A DNA stretch of 61,584 nucleotides from an uncultured Bacteroidales bacterium. GTDB lineage: Bacteria > Bacteroidota > Bacteroidia > Bacteroidales > UBA932. The stretch is taken from the NCBI GenBank assembly GCA_944326255.1, contig CALVDG010000014.1:1-61584 (forward strand). The letters run 5' to 3'. The notes below the pieces were generated by a model. The model did no database searches and was not told the origin of the DNA. It was given only the letters and a program-made list of their open reading frames with translations. The position numbers and the translations under genes are program-made. This document shows positions 24,191 through 31,943 of this stretch, one piece after another (the first letter of the stretch is position 1; every line of letters begins with the position of its first letter).

Positions 24191-25155
24191 GAGATACCCG
24201 TCAGTCCTCACCGGTAATGACACTGCTGCTGGCAGTGGCTGCAGCCGGAATGGCTGTGTCCGCCTTCTTCCTGCCGGACGTACATGAATGCACTGTGTCA
24301 ATAGTGCAGCCGGAATGGCTTTCCAATGTGCTGTCACTGCTGACGTTGCTGGCTGTAGCCGTATCTCTCAATTATGTGAATTCCAATAATTTTCAGTTCT
24401 CCTCGGACTCAAAGTTGCTTTATCTGCCGTACCTGCTGGCGGTAATGGCTTTCCCAGGGGCGATAACCCTTACTTATTGTCATCTTGCGGCCTTTCTGAC
24501 AGTATGGACGCTGTATTTTACGCTGATGTATGTCAACGGAGAGTATCACAGGCTGTATTATGCCTTTATGGCCGGACTGGTATCGTCTCTGTCGGCCCTG
24601 CTGCTGCCTCCGCTGCTGTACGTGTGCGCGTTTATCCTGCTGTATATCATTTACCTGAGAGGACAGGACATCATCCGTCTTCTGCTGGCATATCTGTCAG
24701 CGGTACTGCTCCCCTGGGTATATGCAGCGGTGTGGATGATTTTCTTTAGACAGCCTGGGGTACTGAAAGGTTTCCTTGCGGATTTCGGAGCCGGACTGAG
24801 CCCCTCCCTGCCTGCTTTTTCAGGGATGGACATACTGACAGCCGTATATCTTTCCCTGCTGATCCTCATCGGAATAAGGGCTGTGGTGTACATTGTCTCC
24901 AGAAGCCATGAAAGAAACAAGGCCCAGAAAAACGCATTCGGTCTTTCTGCGGCCTTGTCGATATTCGTACTCGCTTTGGAACTGCTGTTCGGCGGAACTA
25001 TGACGTCACTGTCAGTGATAGTGGCGGCGGTTCCGTTCTCGTTCGCTGTTTTCAACTTTCTTTCCAACGGCAGGAGGGTAGAGACTTCTCTCTTGCTGTC
25101 TCTTCTCCTTTTGGCAGCAGTCCTGCTCAGAGTATTCGGATTCCTGAATCTCTAG
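24187..25155 (+). CDS. Polytopic membrane protein (DUF6427-like)
   Basis: This 322-residue protein has about nine to ten hydrophobic segments separated by short loops, with few charged residues until a short RSHERNKAQKN loop in the third quarter. The layout and gene position resemble the Bacteroidota DUF6427 membrane proteins, but that assignment is tentative. The function is unknown. It overlaps purD by 4 bases and converges on the aminotransferase gene, with which it shares 4 bases of stop codon. Confidence 0.7.
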   Translation: MRDTRQSSPVMTLLLAVAAAGMAVSAFFLPDVHECTVSIVQPEWLSNVLSLLTLLAVAVSLNYVNSNNFQFSSDSKLLYLPYLLAVMAFPGAITLTYCHLAAFLTVWTLYFTLMYVNGEYHRLYYAFMAGLVSSLSALLLPPLLYVCAFILLYIIYLRGQDIIRLLLAYLSAVLLPWVYAAVWMIFFRQPGVLKGFLADFGAGLSPSLPAFSGMDILTAVYLSLLILIGIRAVVYIVSRSHERNKAQKNAFGLSAALSIFVLALELLFGGTMTSLSVIVAAVPFSFAVFNFLSNGRRVETSLLLSLLLLAAVLLRVFGFLNL

Positions 25156-26351
25156 ATAGTCCTGCCGGGATATACTTTCAGGGCTTCCCTGAGGCATGCA
25201 AGGGCCTCGCGCAGGTCCTCAATCTTGAGCACATAGGCGATGCGGACCTCGTCCTTGCCTTTGCCGGGAGTAGCGTAGAATCCGGCCATCGGAGCCACCA
25301 TCACGGTCTTTCCGTTGTAAGAGAAGTCCTCCAGCAGCCACTGTGCGAATTTCTCACTGTCATCTATGGGCAGGCGCACAGCCGCATAGAATGCTCCCAT
25401 GGGGGTAGGGCATACCACACCGGGAATGGTGCGGAGAGTCTCTACCAGAAAATCTCTTCTCTTGATATACTCATCCCTTACGGCCTTGAAGTACGATGCG
25501 GGAGCATTGAGGGCTGCCTCGGCGGCGATCTGTCCGTATGCAGGAGAGCAGAGACGAGCCTGGGAGTAGCGCAGCACGGCGTTCATCACCTCCTTGTTCT
25601 TGGATATGATGGCTCCGATGCGCACGCCGCAGAGGGAGTATCTCTTGGAGACTGAGTCGCAGAGGATAACGTTGTTCTCCAGTCCCTTGATGTGCATACA
25701 GGAGTAGTGGGGCTCGTCCGTGTAGCAGAACTCGCGGTATACCTCGTCGGAGTAGATGAAGAGGTTGTGCTTGCGGGCTATGTCTCCGAGTTTCTCGATC
25801 TCGTCCTTGGTGTAGAGCACTCCGGTGGGGTTGCAGGGGTTGCAGATGATGATACCCTTTGTGCGGGGAGTGATGTGTTTCTCGAACTCCTCGATCGAGG
25901 GGATGGCGAAGCCGTTGTCCATGGATGTGGTGATGGGCACGAACTTCACGTCGTTGACGATGGCGAAGGAGTTGTAGTTGGTGTAGAACGGCTCCAGTAC
26001 GATGACCTCGTCATCGGGGTCGCAGGTGACCGTGAGGGCTATCTGAAGGGCCTCGCTGCCGCCGGTAGTTACGTTGATGTCGGTGTAGTCTACGTCGATA
26101 CCGATGTTCTGGTAGTACTTTGCCAGACCCTTGCGGTAGGACTCATTGCCGGCCGAATTGGGGTAGGCCACGAGCTTGAGCTGATTGTCCTTTACGGCCT
26201 GGAGAGCCTCGACCGGCGATGCTATGTCGGGCTGTCCGATGTTGAGGTGGTATACTTTTATGCCTCTTTTCTTGGCGGCATCAGCATAGGGAACGAGTTT
26301 CCTTATGGGAGATGCGGGCAGTGCCTGAGCTTTTTTAGAAAGTGTCAACAT
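25152..26351 (-). CDS. PLP-dependent aminotransferase, class I/II
   Basis: This 399-residue protein is a fold-type I aminotransferase. It shows LNIGQPDI near the start, TTGGSEALQ, the substrate-pocket CNPCNPTG, SDEVYREF, and DSVSKRYSLCGVRIG containing the PLP-binding lysine. It is likely an aspartate or broad-specificity amino-acid transaminase; the exact substrate is not readable. It is a single-gene unit, divergent from purM with closely spaced promoters. Its stop overlaps that of the convergent membrane-protein gene. Confidence 0.92.
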   Translation of the reverse strand: MLTLSKKAQALPASPIRKLVPYADAAKKRGIKVYHLNIGQPDIASPVEALQAVKDNQLKLVAYPNSAGNESYRKGLAKYYQNIGIDVDYTDINVTTGGSEALQIALTVTCDPDDEVIVLEPFYTNYNSFAIVNDVKFVPITTSMDNGFAIPSIEEFEKHITPRTKGIIICNPCNPTGVLYTKDEIEKLGDIARKHNLFIYSDEVYREFCYTDEPHYSCMHIKGLENNVILCDSVSKRYSLCGVRIGAIISKNKEVMNAVLRYSQARLCSPAYGQIAAEAALNAPASYFKAVRDEYIKRRDFLVETLRTIPGVVCPTPMGAFYAAVRLPIDDSEKFAQWLLEDFSYNGKTVMVAPMAGFYATPGKGKDEVRIAYVLKIEDLREALACLREALKVYPGRTI

Positions 26352-26375
26352 GATATTTTTTGTTTATTGGGGCAA

Positions 26376-26383
26376 CAAAGTTA
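26376..26383 (-). promoter_or_regulatory. -7 promoter element for the aminotransferase
   Basis: TAACTTTG on the minus strand, 24 bases before the ATG at 26351. Confidence 0.5.
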
Positions 26384-26405
26384 TGAACTTTTCCGCAAAA
26401 ACTTC

Positions 26406-26413
26406 TAAATTTG
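26406..26413 (+). promoter_or_regulatory. -7 promoter element for the purM operon
   Basis: TAAATTTG, a perfect match, 42 bases before the ATG at 26456. It makes the upstream in-frame TTG at 26411 an unlikely start. Confidence 0.5.
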
Positions 26414-26455
26414 TATTTTGTTAATGAAATATTGTCAATCCTGCGAAAAGAGATT

Positions 26456-27634
26456 ATGAGTAACACTGAAAGCAGATACATGCTCAGAGGAGTCTCCTCT
26501 GCGAAAGAAGATGTTCACAATGCCATTAAAAATATAGATAAAGGCCTTTACCCCAAGGCTTTCTGTAAGATTATTCCCGATATGTTCACCGGAGACCCGG
26601 ACTGGTGTCTGGTCATGCATGCGGACGGTGCCGGTACCAAGTCATCCCTCGCATATACGTACTGGAGGGAGACGGGGGACATGAGTGTATGGAAGGGCAT
26701 AGCCCGGGATGCGATGGTCATGAATACAGATGACCTGCTCTGCGTCGGCATAACGGACGGCATACTGGTGTCCTCGACTATCGGACGCAACAAGAACCTC
26801 ATCCCAGGAGAGGTCATCTCGGCCATCATCTCGGGCACAGACGAGTTCATCAAGTCCATGGAGCGTTACGGCATAAGGATGACTCTCACAGGCGGCGAGA
26901 CGGCTGATGTGGGAGATCTTGTGAGGACGGTGATAGTGGACAGTACAGTGTGTGCCAGAGTACGCCGCAGCGACATTATAGACAATTCCCGCATAGCTGC
27001 CGGGGACGTAATCGTGGGCCTGGCCTCATTCGGACAGGCCGAGTACGAGGACGAGTACAACGGCGGTACAGGCAGCAACGGCCTTACTTCGGCCCGTCAC
27101 GACCTCTTCGCCCACTATTTGGCTGACAAATATCCCGAGAGTTACGATCACGCCATGCCGGCCTCGCTGGTCTACTCCGGCAGCCGTATGCTTACCGAGA
27201 AAGAACCGGAGACCGGCCTGACCTACGGCAAGCTGCTGCTCTCGCCGACCAGGACATACGCACCGGTGATGAAGCGGATATTCGACGGGTACAAGGACCG
27301 GATTCACGGTATGATTCACTGCTCCGGCGGTGCCCAGACCAAAGTCCTGCATTTTATAGACTCTCTCAGAGTCGTGAAAGACAATATGTTCCCCGTGCCT
27401 CCGCTCTTCAAGGCCATACAGATAGAGTCCGGTACTGACTGGCAGGAGATGTACAGGGTGTTCAATATGGGACACCGTATGGAGATATATACCGACAAGG
27501 AGTCCGCTTCGGCCATGATAGACATCTCGCGCTCGCTGGGCGTGGATGCCAGGATTGTGGGTCATATGGAGGCTTCGGACAAGGCGGAAGTCGTGATTTC
27601 AGGGGAGAACGGAAAGTTTGTCTATCACAACTAG
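26456..27634 (+). CDS. purM: Phosphoribosylformylglycinamidine cyclo-ligase (AIR synthetase)
   Basis: PurM closes the imidazole ring to give AIR in purine synthesis. The 392-residue protein is the longer form usual in Bacteroidota. RGVSSAKEDVHNAIKNID at the start, MHADGAGTKSSLAY, MNTDDLLCVG, TGGETADVGD and GLASFGQAEYE are recognisable AIRS family blocks. The start at 26456 follows the promoter and gives the usual N-terminus. It begins a plus-strand run with a lipoprotein, a 3'-5' exonuclease, an rRNA methyltransferase and msrC. Confidence 0.94.
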   Translation: MSNTESRYMLRGVSSAKEDVHNAIKNIDKGLYPKAFCKIIPDMFTGDPDWCLVMHADGAGTKSSLAYTYWRETGDMSVWKGIARDAMVMNTDDLLCVGITDGILVSSTIGRNKNLIPGEVISAIISGTDEFIKSMERYGIRMTLTGGETADVGDLVRTVIVDSTVCARVRRSDIIDNSRIAAGDVIVGLASFGQAEYEDEYNGGTGSNGLTSARHDLFAHYLADKYPESYDHAMPASLVYSGSRMLTEKEPETGLTYGKLLLSPTRTYAPVMKRIFDGYKDRIHGMIHCSGGAQTKVLHFIDSLRVVKDNMFPVPPLFKAIQIESGTDWQEMYRVFNMGHRMEIYTDKESASAMIDISRSLGVDARIVGHMEASDKAEVVISGENGKFVYHN

Positions 27635-27643
27635 TCTTTCGGG

Positions 27644-29122
27644 ATGATGTCAGGACGGTATATTCTTAAAGTTCTGGCGGCTGCCGCTCTGCCGCTGTGT
27701 CTGCTTTCATGTAAGGACGAGGGCGGTGAGAGGGCCCTGCTGCCCATTGCTCAAAAGGCATTGACAGATACCGCCTCAGTGTATTATACGGACCTGAGCA
27801 GTTATCCTGAGGATATATCCAAGTTGCCGATAGGGGTTCTGGACTGTAGTGTCAACGGTTTCGAGGTAGTGGAGCGGCTGCTTACATTGGACTGTTTTGA
27901 CAATATTACCGGCAAGCCCGGCCCGGACGGGATTGTGGATTTCGGAGGAGAGAATATCCAGTTTCTGTCTGACAGGGCCAACGGACCCTATGGCGGATAT
28001 ATTGAGGAAGGCAATCTGGACTTTCTTAAGGAGCAGGTTCTGTGCAATACCCTTTTTCTGATGGGGGATGATTTCTTCAATCTGGCCGGAGACGAATACC
28101 GTTCAGGCTATAAGGAACCGGTAAAGCTGATAATAGTGTCTTCGCCTGTGGCGGACCTGCGTGTTCTGCCTGATGTTGAGAATTTTCTGGAGCAGAGCGG
28201 GACGGGTGTCAAGGCTATAGGAGTAGTCGAGGCCGGTGTACAGGAGGCGGTGTCGGATGTGGATGAGGACGGCAATCTCTGCGTAGGTGTACTTTTTGCT
28301 CCAGACGGGGTGTCCTCCATCGAGTACGAGTCGATGATACGGAAGACTGTAGGGAATACCGGCGGTAAAGTTCAGGTGCTGAATCAGGAGGCGGTAGGCC
28401 TGGATGCGGCCATAAAAGGCGATACCGCCTATGTGGACACCGCTGCAGTCGTGGCCAGAGGGTCTTATGAAGGACCTGTCTCCGGTGTCAGCTACAACAA
28501 TATAGACATGTCCCTGTTTGACCGCTATGGATTCGATACCCGGGGCAATGCTCTTTTGTATCCCGGAAAGGGAGATATTTCCGGAGTGCAGCTCAATTCG
28601 GTGGAGAATTATGTCCGTTTCCACCTGGTGTCCATGATAGAACGTCACCGCAGGAGCGGCAGCAGGGTGCCCATTTCCTCGATAATCCTGGCTGACGGCA
28701 GCTATGCTCAGGTGAGGGGTGTCCTGGAAGAGGTCATGGATGAGCTCTACAACTACAGGCGCGGCGGTATCTACCTTTACCGTTCGGGCATTTCACCAGA
28801 TTTCAGGTTCATAGATCCTGCCGAGTGTGCGGCTGTCGAGGCCTATAAGATATTGAGAAATGACCATAATCTGGCATTGAGAGGAGACCTGACCAGGCTG
28901 GAGTCCTTTATCTCCCTGCCGTCAGCCTCATTGCCGGAAGATGTCCTCAATCCGGACGGAACCATGAAGGACGGTTTCAAGTACGGCCGTCAATGCGGCA
29001 GCGAGGAACTGACTACCAAGGTAGTTCCGTTTGCTCCCAGATACGTTTCGCCGGAGATTATGAATTATATCGAAAGGAACAATTCGGAAGTATATTCCTT
29101 GATTAGAAATTACCTATATTAA
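27644..29122 (+). CDS. Lipoprotein of unknown function
   Basis: This 492-residue protein has a lipoprotein signal ending LPLCLLSCKD (cysteine near residue 23). I do not recognise a domain. The middle part alternates short strands and helices (KLIIVSSPVADLRVLPDVENF, KAIGVVEAG, LCVGVLFAPDG), which suggests a two-lobed periplasmic-binding-like or Rossmann-like fold; this is inference. It lies 9 bases after purM and 1 base before an exonuclease gene, so it is cotranscribed with them, but no functional link is evident. It is probably anchored on the periplasmic or outer-membrane face. Confidence 0.75.
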   Translation: MMSGRYILKVLAAAALPLCLLSCKDEGGERALLPIAQKALTDTASVYYTDLSSYPEDISKLPIGVLDCSVNGFEVVERLLTLDCFDNITGKPGPDGIVDFGGENIQFLSDRANGPYGGYIEEGNLDFLKEQVLCNTLFLMGDDFFNLAGDEYRSGYKEPVKLIIVSSPVADLRVLPDVENFLEQSGTGVKAIGVVEAGVQEAVSDVDEDGNLCVGVLFAPDGVSSIEYESMIRKTVGNTGGKVQVLNQEAVGLDAAIKGDTAYVDTAAVVARGSYEGPVSGVSYNNIDMSLFDRYGFDTRGNALLYPGKGDISGVQLNSVENYVRFHLVSMIERHRRSGSRVPISSIILADGSYAQVRGVLEEVMDELYNYRRGGIYLYRSGISPDFRFIDPAECAAVEAYKILRNDHNLALRGDLTRLESFISLPSASLPEDVLNPDGTMKDGFKYGRQCGSEELTTKVVPFAPRYVSPEIMNYIERNNSEVYSLIRNYLY

Positions 29123-29123
29123 A

Positions 29124-29711
29124 ATGCAGTATCCAGCAAGTATTTCCTCAGAAGAATTATCACAGCTAGAATCAGTGGATTTTGACGGTCCTATCGTCGT
29201 GGTGTCGGATCTGGATGAAGATTTTGCGGAGGCGATGGACTATCTGAAGGGCCAGACTGTGATAGGCTTTGATACTGAAACCAAACCTAGTTTTACCTCC
29301 AACTCACCCAGACATCATGTCGCCTTGCTCCAGCTTTCCGGCAGGGACAAGGCCTATGTGTTCAGACTCAATCTCATGGGCCTGCCGGCACCTCTGGTCT
29401 CCGTTCTCTCTGACAGTCGCATAACCAAAGTAGGTGCGGCGGTCAAGGATGATGTCCGCGGGCTGATGTATTACCGCAAGTTTACACCCAGGTCATTTGT
29501 GGACCTGCAGTCCATGGTGGCCGAGTACGGCATACAGGACAAGAGTGTGCGGAAGATGTCTGCCATCATTCTGGGCAAGAAAGTTTCCAAAACCCAGCAG
29601 CTTTCCAACTGGGAGGCTCCTCAGCTCTCCGGAGCGCAGTTGAAATATGCGGCTATAGACGCGTGGGTGTGCCGCGAGATGTATGTCAGACTGAAGACAG
29701 AAGGTGAGTGA
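29124..29711 (+). CDS. 3'-5' exonuclease (RNase D-like, DEDDy)
   Basis: This 195-residue protein is a single DEDD exonuclease domain. IGFDTETKPSF gives the first D and E, DDVRGLMYY the second aspartate, and YAAIDAWVCREMY the final aspartate with the tyrosine of the DEDDy subtype. There is no HRDC domain, unlike classical RNase D. It likely trims RNA or DNA 3' ends; the substrate is unknown. It overlaps the following methyltransferase frame by at most a few bases and belongs to the purM-led run. Confidence 0.88.
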   Translation: MQYPASISSEELSQLESVDFDGPIVVVSDLDEDFAEAMDYLKGQTVIGFDTETKPSFTSNSPRHHVALLQLSGRDKAYVFRLNLMGLPAPLVSVLSDSRITKVGAAVKDDVRGLMYYRKFTPRSFVDLQSMVAEYGIQDKSVRKMSAIILGKKVSKTQQLSNWEAPQLSGAQLKYAAIDAWVCREMYVRLKTEGE

Positions 29712-29712
29712 T

Positions 29713-30927
29713 ATGACGACAATAGTCTTGAAAAAGGGACGGGAGGAGTCTCTGCTCCGTTTTCATCCGTGGATCTTCTCCGGGGCTGTGGCATCCGTAT
29801 CCGGAGCACCGTATGAGGGAGAGGTGGTCGAGGTCGTATCGTCAGAGCGTAAGTTCTTGGCCTACGGACATTATCAGAAAGGCTCCATAGCGGTGCGCGT
29901 ACTGACTTTCAGTCAGGATTACCGCCCCAGTACCGACGGCCGTATGCCGCTGAAATTCTGGGAAGACCGCATAAGCCGGGCACTTGCCTTGAGACGTGTG
30001 CTGGAGTTTCCGTCGCACGGGACCGACTGTTTCCGTCTGGTCCACGGAGAGGGGGACTCATTACCCGGACTTGTGGTGGATATCTATAAGGATGTAGCAG
30101 TACTTCAGGCTCATTCTGCCGGCATGTACCTTTCAGTTGACCTGATAGCGGAAGCGATAATGCGTTGCTGCGGAGATATGGTGAGTGTGGTCTACAACAA
30201 GAGTGCCGCTACGGCTCCGCATAGGGCCGGTCTTGACCTGGCGGACGGTTATGTCACGACTCCGTCGGAAAGTGACGAGAGGGCGGTCAGCGAGAACGGC
30301 AATCTGTTCTATGTCAACTGGACATCAGGACAGAAGACCGGCTTCTTTCTGGACCAGAGAGACAACCGGGAACTGGTGGGTATATATGCCGGGGGCAGGA
30401 ATGTACTCAATCTGTTCTGCTATACAGGCGGCTTTTCTGTGTCGGCCTTGAACCGCGGGGCCTCGTCTGTCGTGTCTGTGGACTCGTCTGCCGTGGCCGT
30501 GGATATGCTCATGCGCAATGTCACGCTCAATGCCGGCTCCGAGGATGCCGGCGGCAGACATACGGCTGTCTGTGCAGATGCCCTGGACTATCTGCGTGAT
30601 GTGTCTGACGGCCGGTTTGACCTGATGGTCGTGGATCCGCCGGCCTTTGCCAAGCACCGCGATGCGCTGGACAATGCGCTCAGGGCTTACAGACGTCTCA
30701 ATGCATCGGCTATAGGCAAGATTGCCTCAGGCGGCCTGCTGTTTACATACAGTTGCTCGCAGGCAGTGGACCGCAGGACGTTTGAGCTGACGGTATTCTC
30801 GGCCGCTGCCCAGACAGGCCGCCGGGTGCGGATACTGCGCAGGCTTACTCAGCCGGCTGATCATCCGGTCAGCATCTATCATCCCGAGGGAGACTATCTC
30901 AAGGGGCTTCTGCTTTATGTCGAATAA
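29713..30927 (+). CDS. Class I SAM-dependent rRNA methyltransferase (RlmI-like)
   Basis: This 404-residue protein has an N-terminal PUA domain (VVEVVSSERKFLAYGHYQKGS) and a C-terminal Rossmann methyltransferase domain with VLNLFCYTGGFSVSAL and the catalytic-region VVDPPAFAK. This is the architecture of RlmI, which makes m5C1962 in 23S rRNA; the exact target here is inferred from the family. The ATG at 29713 is preferred over a GTG at 29704 that would overlap the exonuclease gene. The next gene, msrC, starts 11 bases downstream. Confidence 0.9.
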   Translation: MTTIVLKKGREESLLRFHPWIFSGAVASVSGAPYEGEVVEVVSSERKFLAYGHYQKGSIAVRVLTFSQDYRPSTDGRMPLKFWEDRISRALALRRVLEFPSHGTDCFRLVHGEGDSLPGLVVDIYKDVAVLQAHSAGMYLSVDLIAEAIMRCCGDMVSVVYNKSAATAPHRAGLDLADGYVTTPSESDERAVSENGNLFYVNWTSGQKTGFFLDQRDNRELVGIYAGGRNVLNLFCYTGGFSVSALNRGASSVVSVDSSAVAVDMLMRNVTLNAGSEDAGGRHTAVCADALDYLRDVSDGRFDLMVVDPPAFAKHRDALDNALRAYRRLNASAIGKIASGGLLFTYSCSQAVDRRTFELTVFSAAAQTGRRVRILRRLTQPADHPVSIYHPEGDYLKGLLLYVE

Positions 30928-30938
30928 ACAGTCTCCTT

Positions 30939-31463
30939 ATGCACGAGATACATCTTTCCCATCAGGACAAGGCTCTCAGATATCAGGAACTGCTGCCGCA
31001 GATACGTTCCCTTATCGAGGACGAGACCGATCTGACTGCCAATCTGGCCAATGTCTCGGCGGCTCTCAAGGAGGCATTCGGTTTTTTCTGGGTCGGTTTT
31101 TATATGGTAAGACCTTCCGTAGCAGCCGGTGACACAGGCTCTGCTTATGGAAGGGAGTGCGAGTTGGTGCTCGGACCGTTTCAGGGGCCGGTGGCATGTA
31201 CCCGTATTGCTTACGGCCGTGGGGTGTGCGGTACTGCCTGGGAAGAGGGCCGGAGCATAGTAGTGGAGGATGTGGAGCAGTTTCCCGGCCATATCGCGTG
31301 CAGTTCTCATTCCCGTTCGGAGATAGTCGTACCCTTGATTCGCCCCGCTGGAAACGTACTCGGTGTACTGGATATAGACAGTACCCGGATCGGAGCATTT
31401 GATGAGGTGGATAGAAAGTATCTGGAGATGTTGTGTAAGATAATTTGCGAATCTGCAAAATAG
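30939..31463 (+). CDS. msrC: Free methionine-(R)-sulfoxide reductase (GAF domain)
   Basis: fRMsr reduces free methionine-R-sulfoxide with cysteines on a GAF-domain scaffold. The 174-residue protein is a lone GAF domain with the three family cysteines at C87 (VACTRI), C97 (GVCGT) and C121 (IACSS), and the conserved FFWVGFYM and SEIVVPL segments. All three expected cysteines are present, so it should be active. It is the last protein gene of the purM-led run, 29 bases before tRNA-Cys. Confidence 0.92.
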   Translation: MHEIHLSHQDKALRYQELLPQIRSLIEDETDLTANLANVSAALKEAFGFFWVGFYMVRPSVAAGDTGSAYGRECELVLGPFQGPVACTRIAYGRGVCGTAWEEGRSIVVEDVEQFPGHIACSSHSRSEIVVPLIRPAGNVLGVLDIDSTRIGAFDEVDRKYLEMLCKIICESAK

Positions 31464-31475
31464 TACCTATATTTG
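31444..31475 (+). promoter_or_regulatory. tRNA-Cys promoter
   Basis: TTTG at 31444-31447 and TATATTTG at 31468-31475 with a 20-bp spacer form a textbook Bacteroidota promoter. It lies inside the end of msrC and just past it, with the tRNA starting 17 bases after the -7 box. Confidence 0.7.
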
Positions 31476-31492
31476 CCCTCCCAATTCGCTAC

Positions 31493-31563
31493 GGTACCAT
31501 GGCCGAGTGGTTAGGCAACGGTCTGCAAAACCGTGTACAGCAGTTCGATTCTGCTTGGTACCT
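31493..31563 (+). tRNA. tRNA-Cys (GCA)
   Basis: A full cloverleaf can be drawn. The 7-bp acceptor stem pairs GGTACCA with TGGTACC. The anticodon loop reads CTGCAAA, giving anticodon GCA, and the T-arm is CAGCAGTTCGATTCTGCT-like. The discriminator base is U, the main identity base for tRNA-Cys. CCA is not encoded. The 3' strand of the acceptor stem is also part of a perfect 26-bp palindrome that continues downstream. Confidence 0.95.
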
Positions 31564-31612
31564 CAGAACAGAAAAGCCGCAAGTCATTGCGGCTTTTCTG
31601 TTCTGAGGTACC
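31557..31612. terminator. Perfect 26-bp palindrome spanning the tRNA-Cys 3' end and terminator
   Basis: The arms 31557-31582 and 31587-31612 are exact reverse complements around a GTCA loop. The inner part (AAAAGCCGCAA/TTGCGGCTTTT) is an ordinary rho-independent terminator. The stem then continues, without a mismatch, through CAGAACAG/CTGTTCTG and into GGTACC, the 3' acceptor strand of the tRNA. Confidence 0.85.
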
Positions 31613-31689
31613 GGCGTCCTTGACAGTCCGCCTCTTTGTTTCCGGGATGCGATATGGGATGTGGAAACGGTAAGCAGAGAAGCACCTCG

Positions 31690-31697
31690 CAAATATA
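31690..31697 (-). promoter_or_regulatory. -7-like element reading toward tRNA-Cys
   Basis: TATATTTG on the minus strand with no minus-strand gene downstream before tRNA-Cys. A transcript from here would be antisense to the palindrome and tRNA. It may be a chance match. Confidence 0.25.
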
Positions 31698-31738
31698 ACA
31701 TGCAGAACATAAGGTGGTTGCGATTTTGACGAGAGATT

Positions 31739-31935
31739 CTAGTAGGTATTTAAAGACACGATAAGAACATCGGCTTTCAGCAAGTCCTTGATTATTAGAT
31801 GGTCATGATGTGCATCCTGCTCTTGTATTTACCATTCTTCCTGCCATTTTAGGGAAGATGTTGTTCTGAACGTCTGAGATGGCATATGTTTTTACAGGTA
31901 CATCTATTCCGTTATGTGCGCAGGATTCTGATCTG
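31739..31935 (-). pseudogene. Possible unidentified gene remnant with a frameshift
   Basis: On the minus strand, two adjacent frames read protein-like sequence without a start codon: NGIDVPVKTYAISDVQNN followed by IFPKMAGRM, then one frame over DHLIIKDLLKADVLIVSLN ending in a stop. The pattern suggests the decayed end of a Rossmann-like protein, but I cannot name it. The remainder of the 31613-31943 gene-free stretch holds nothing else I can support. Confidence 0.3.
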
Positions 31936-31943
31936 GCGGATAA

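Noticed and set aside
31489..31710. 73-codon minus-strand frame over tRNA-Cys
   Set aside because: It simply reads the complement of the tRNA and its terminator.
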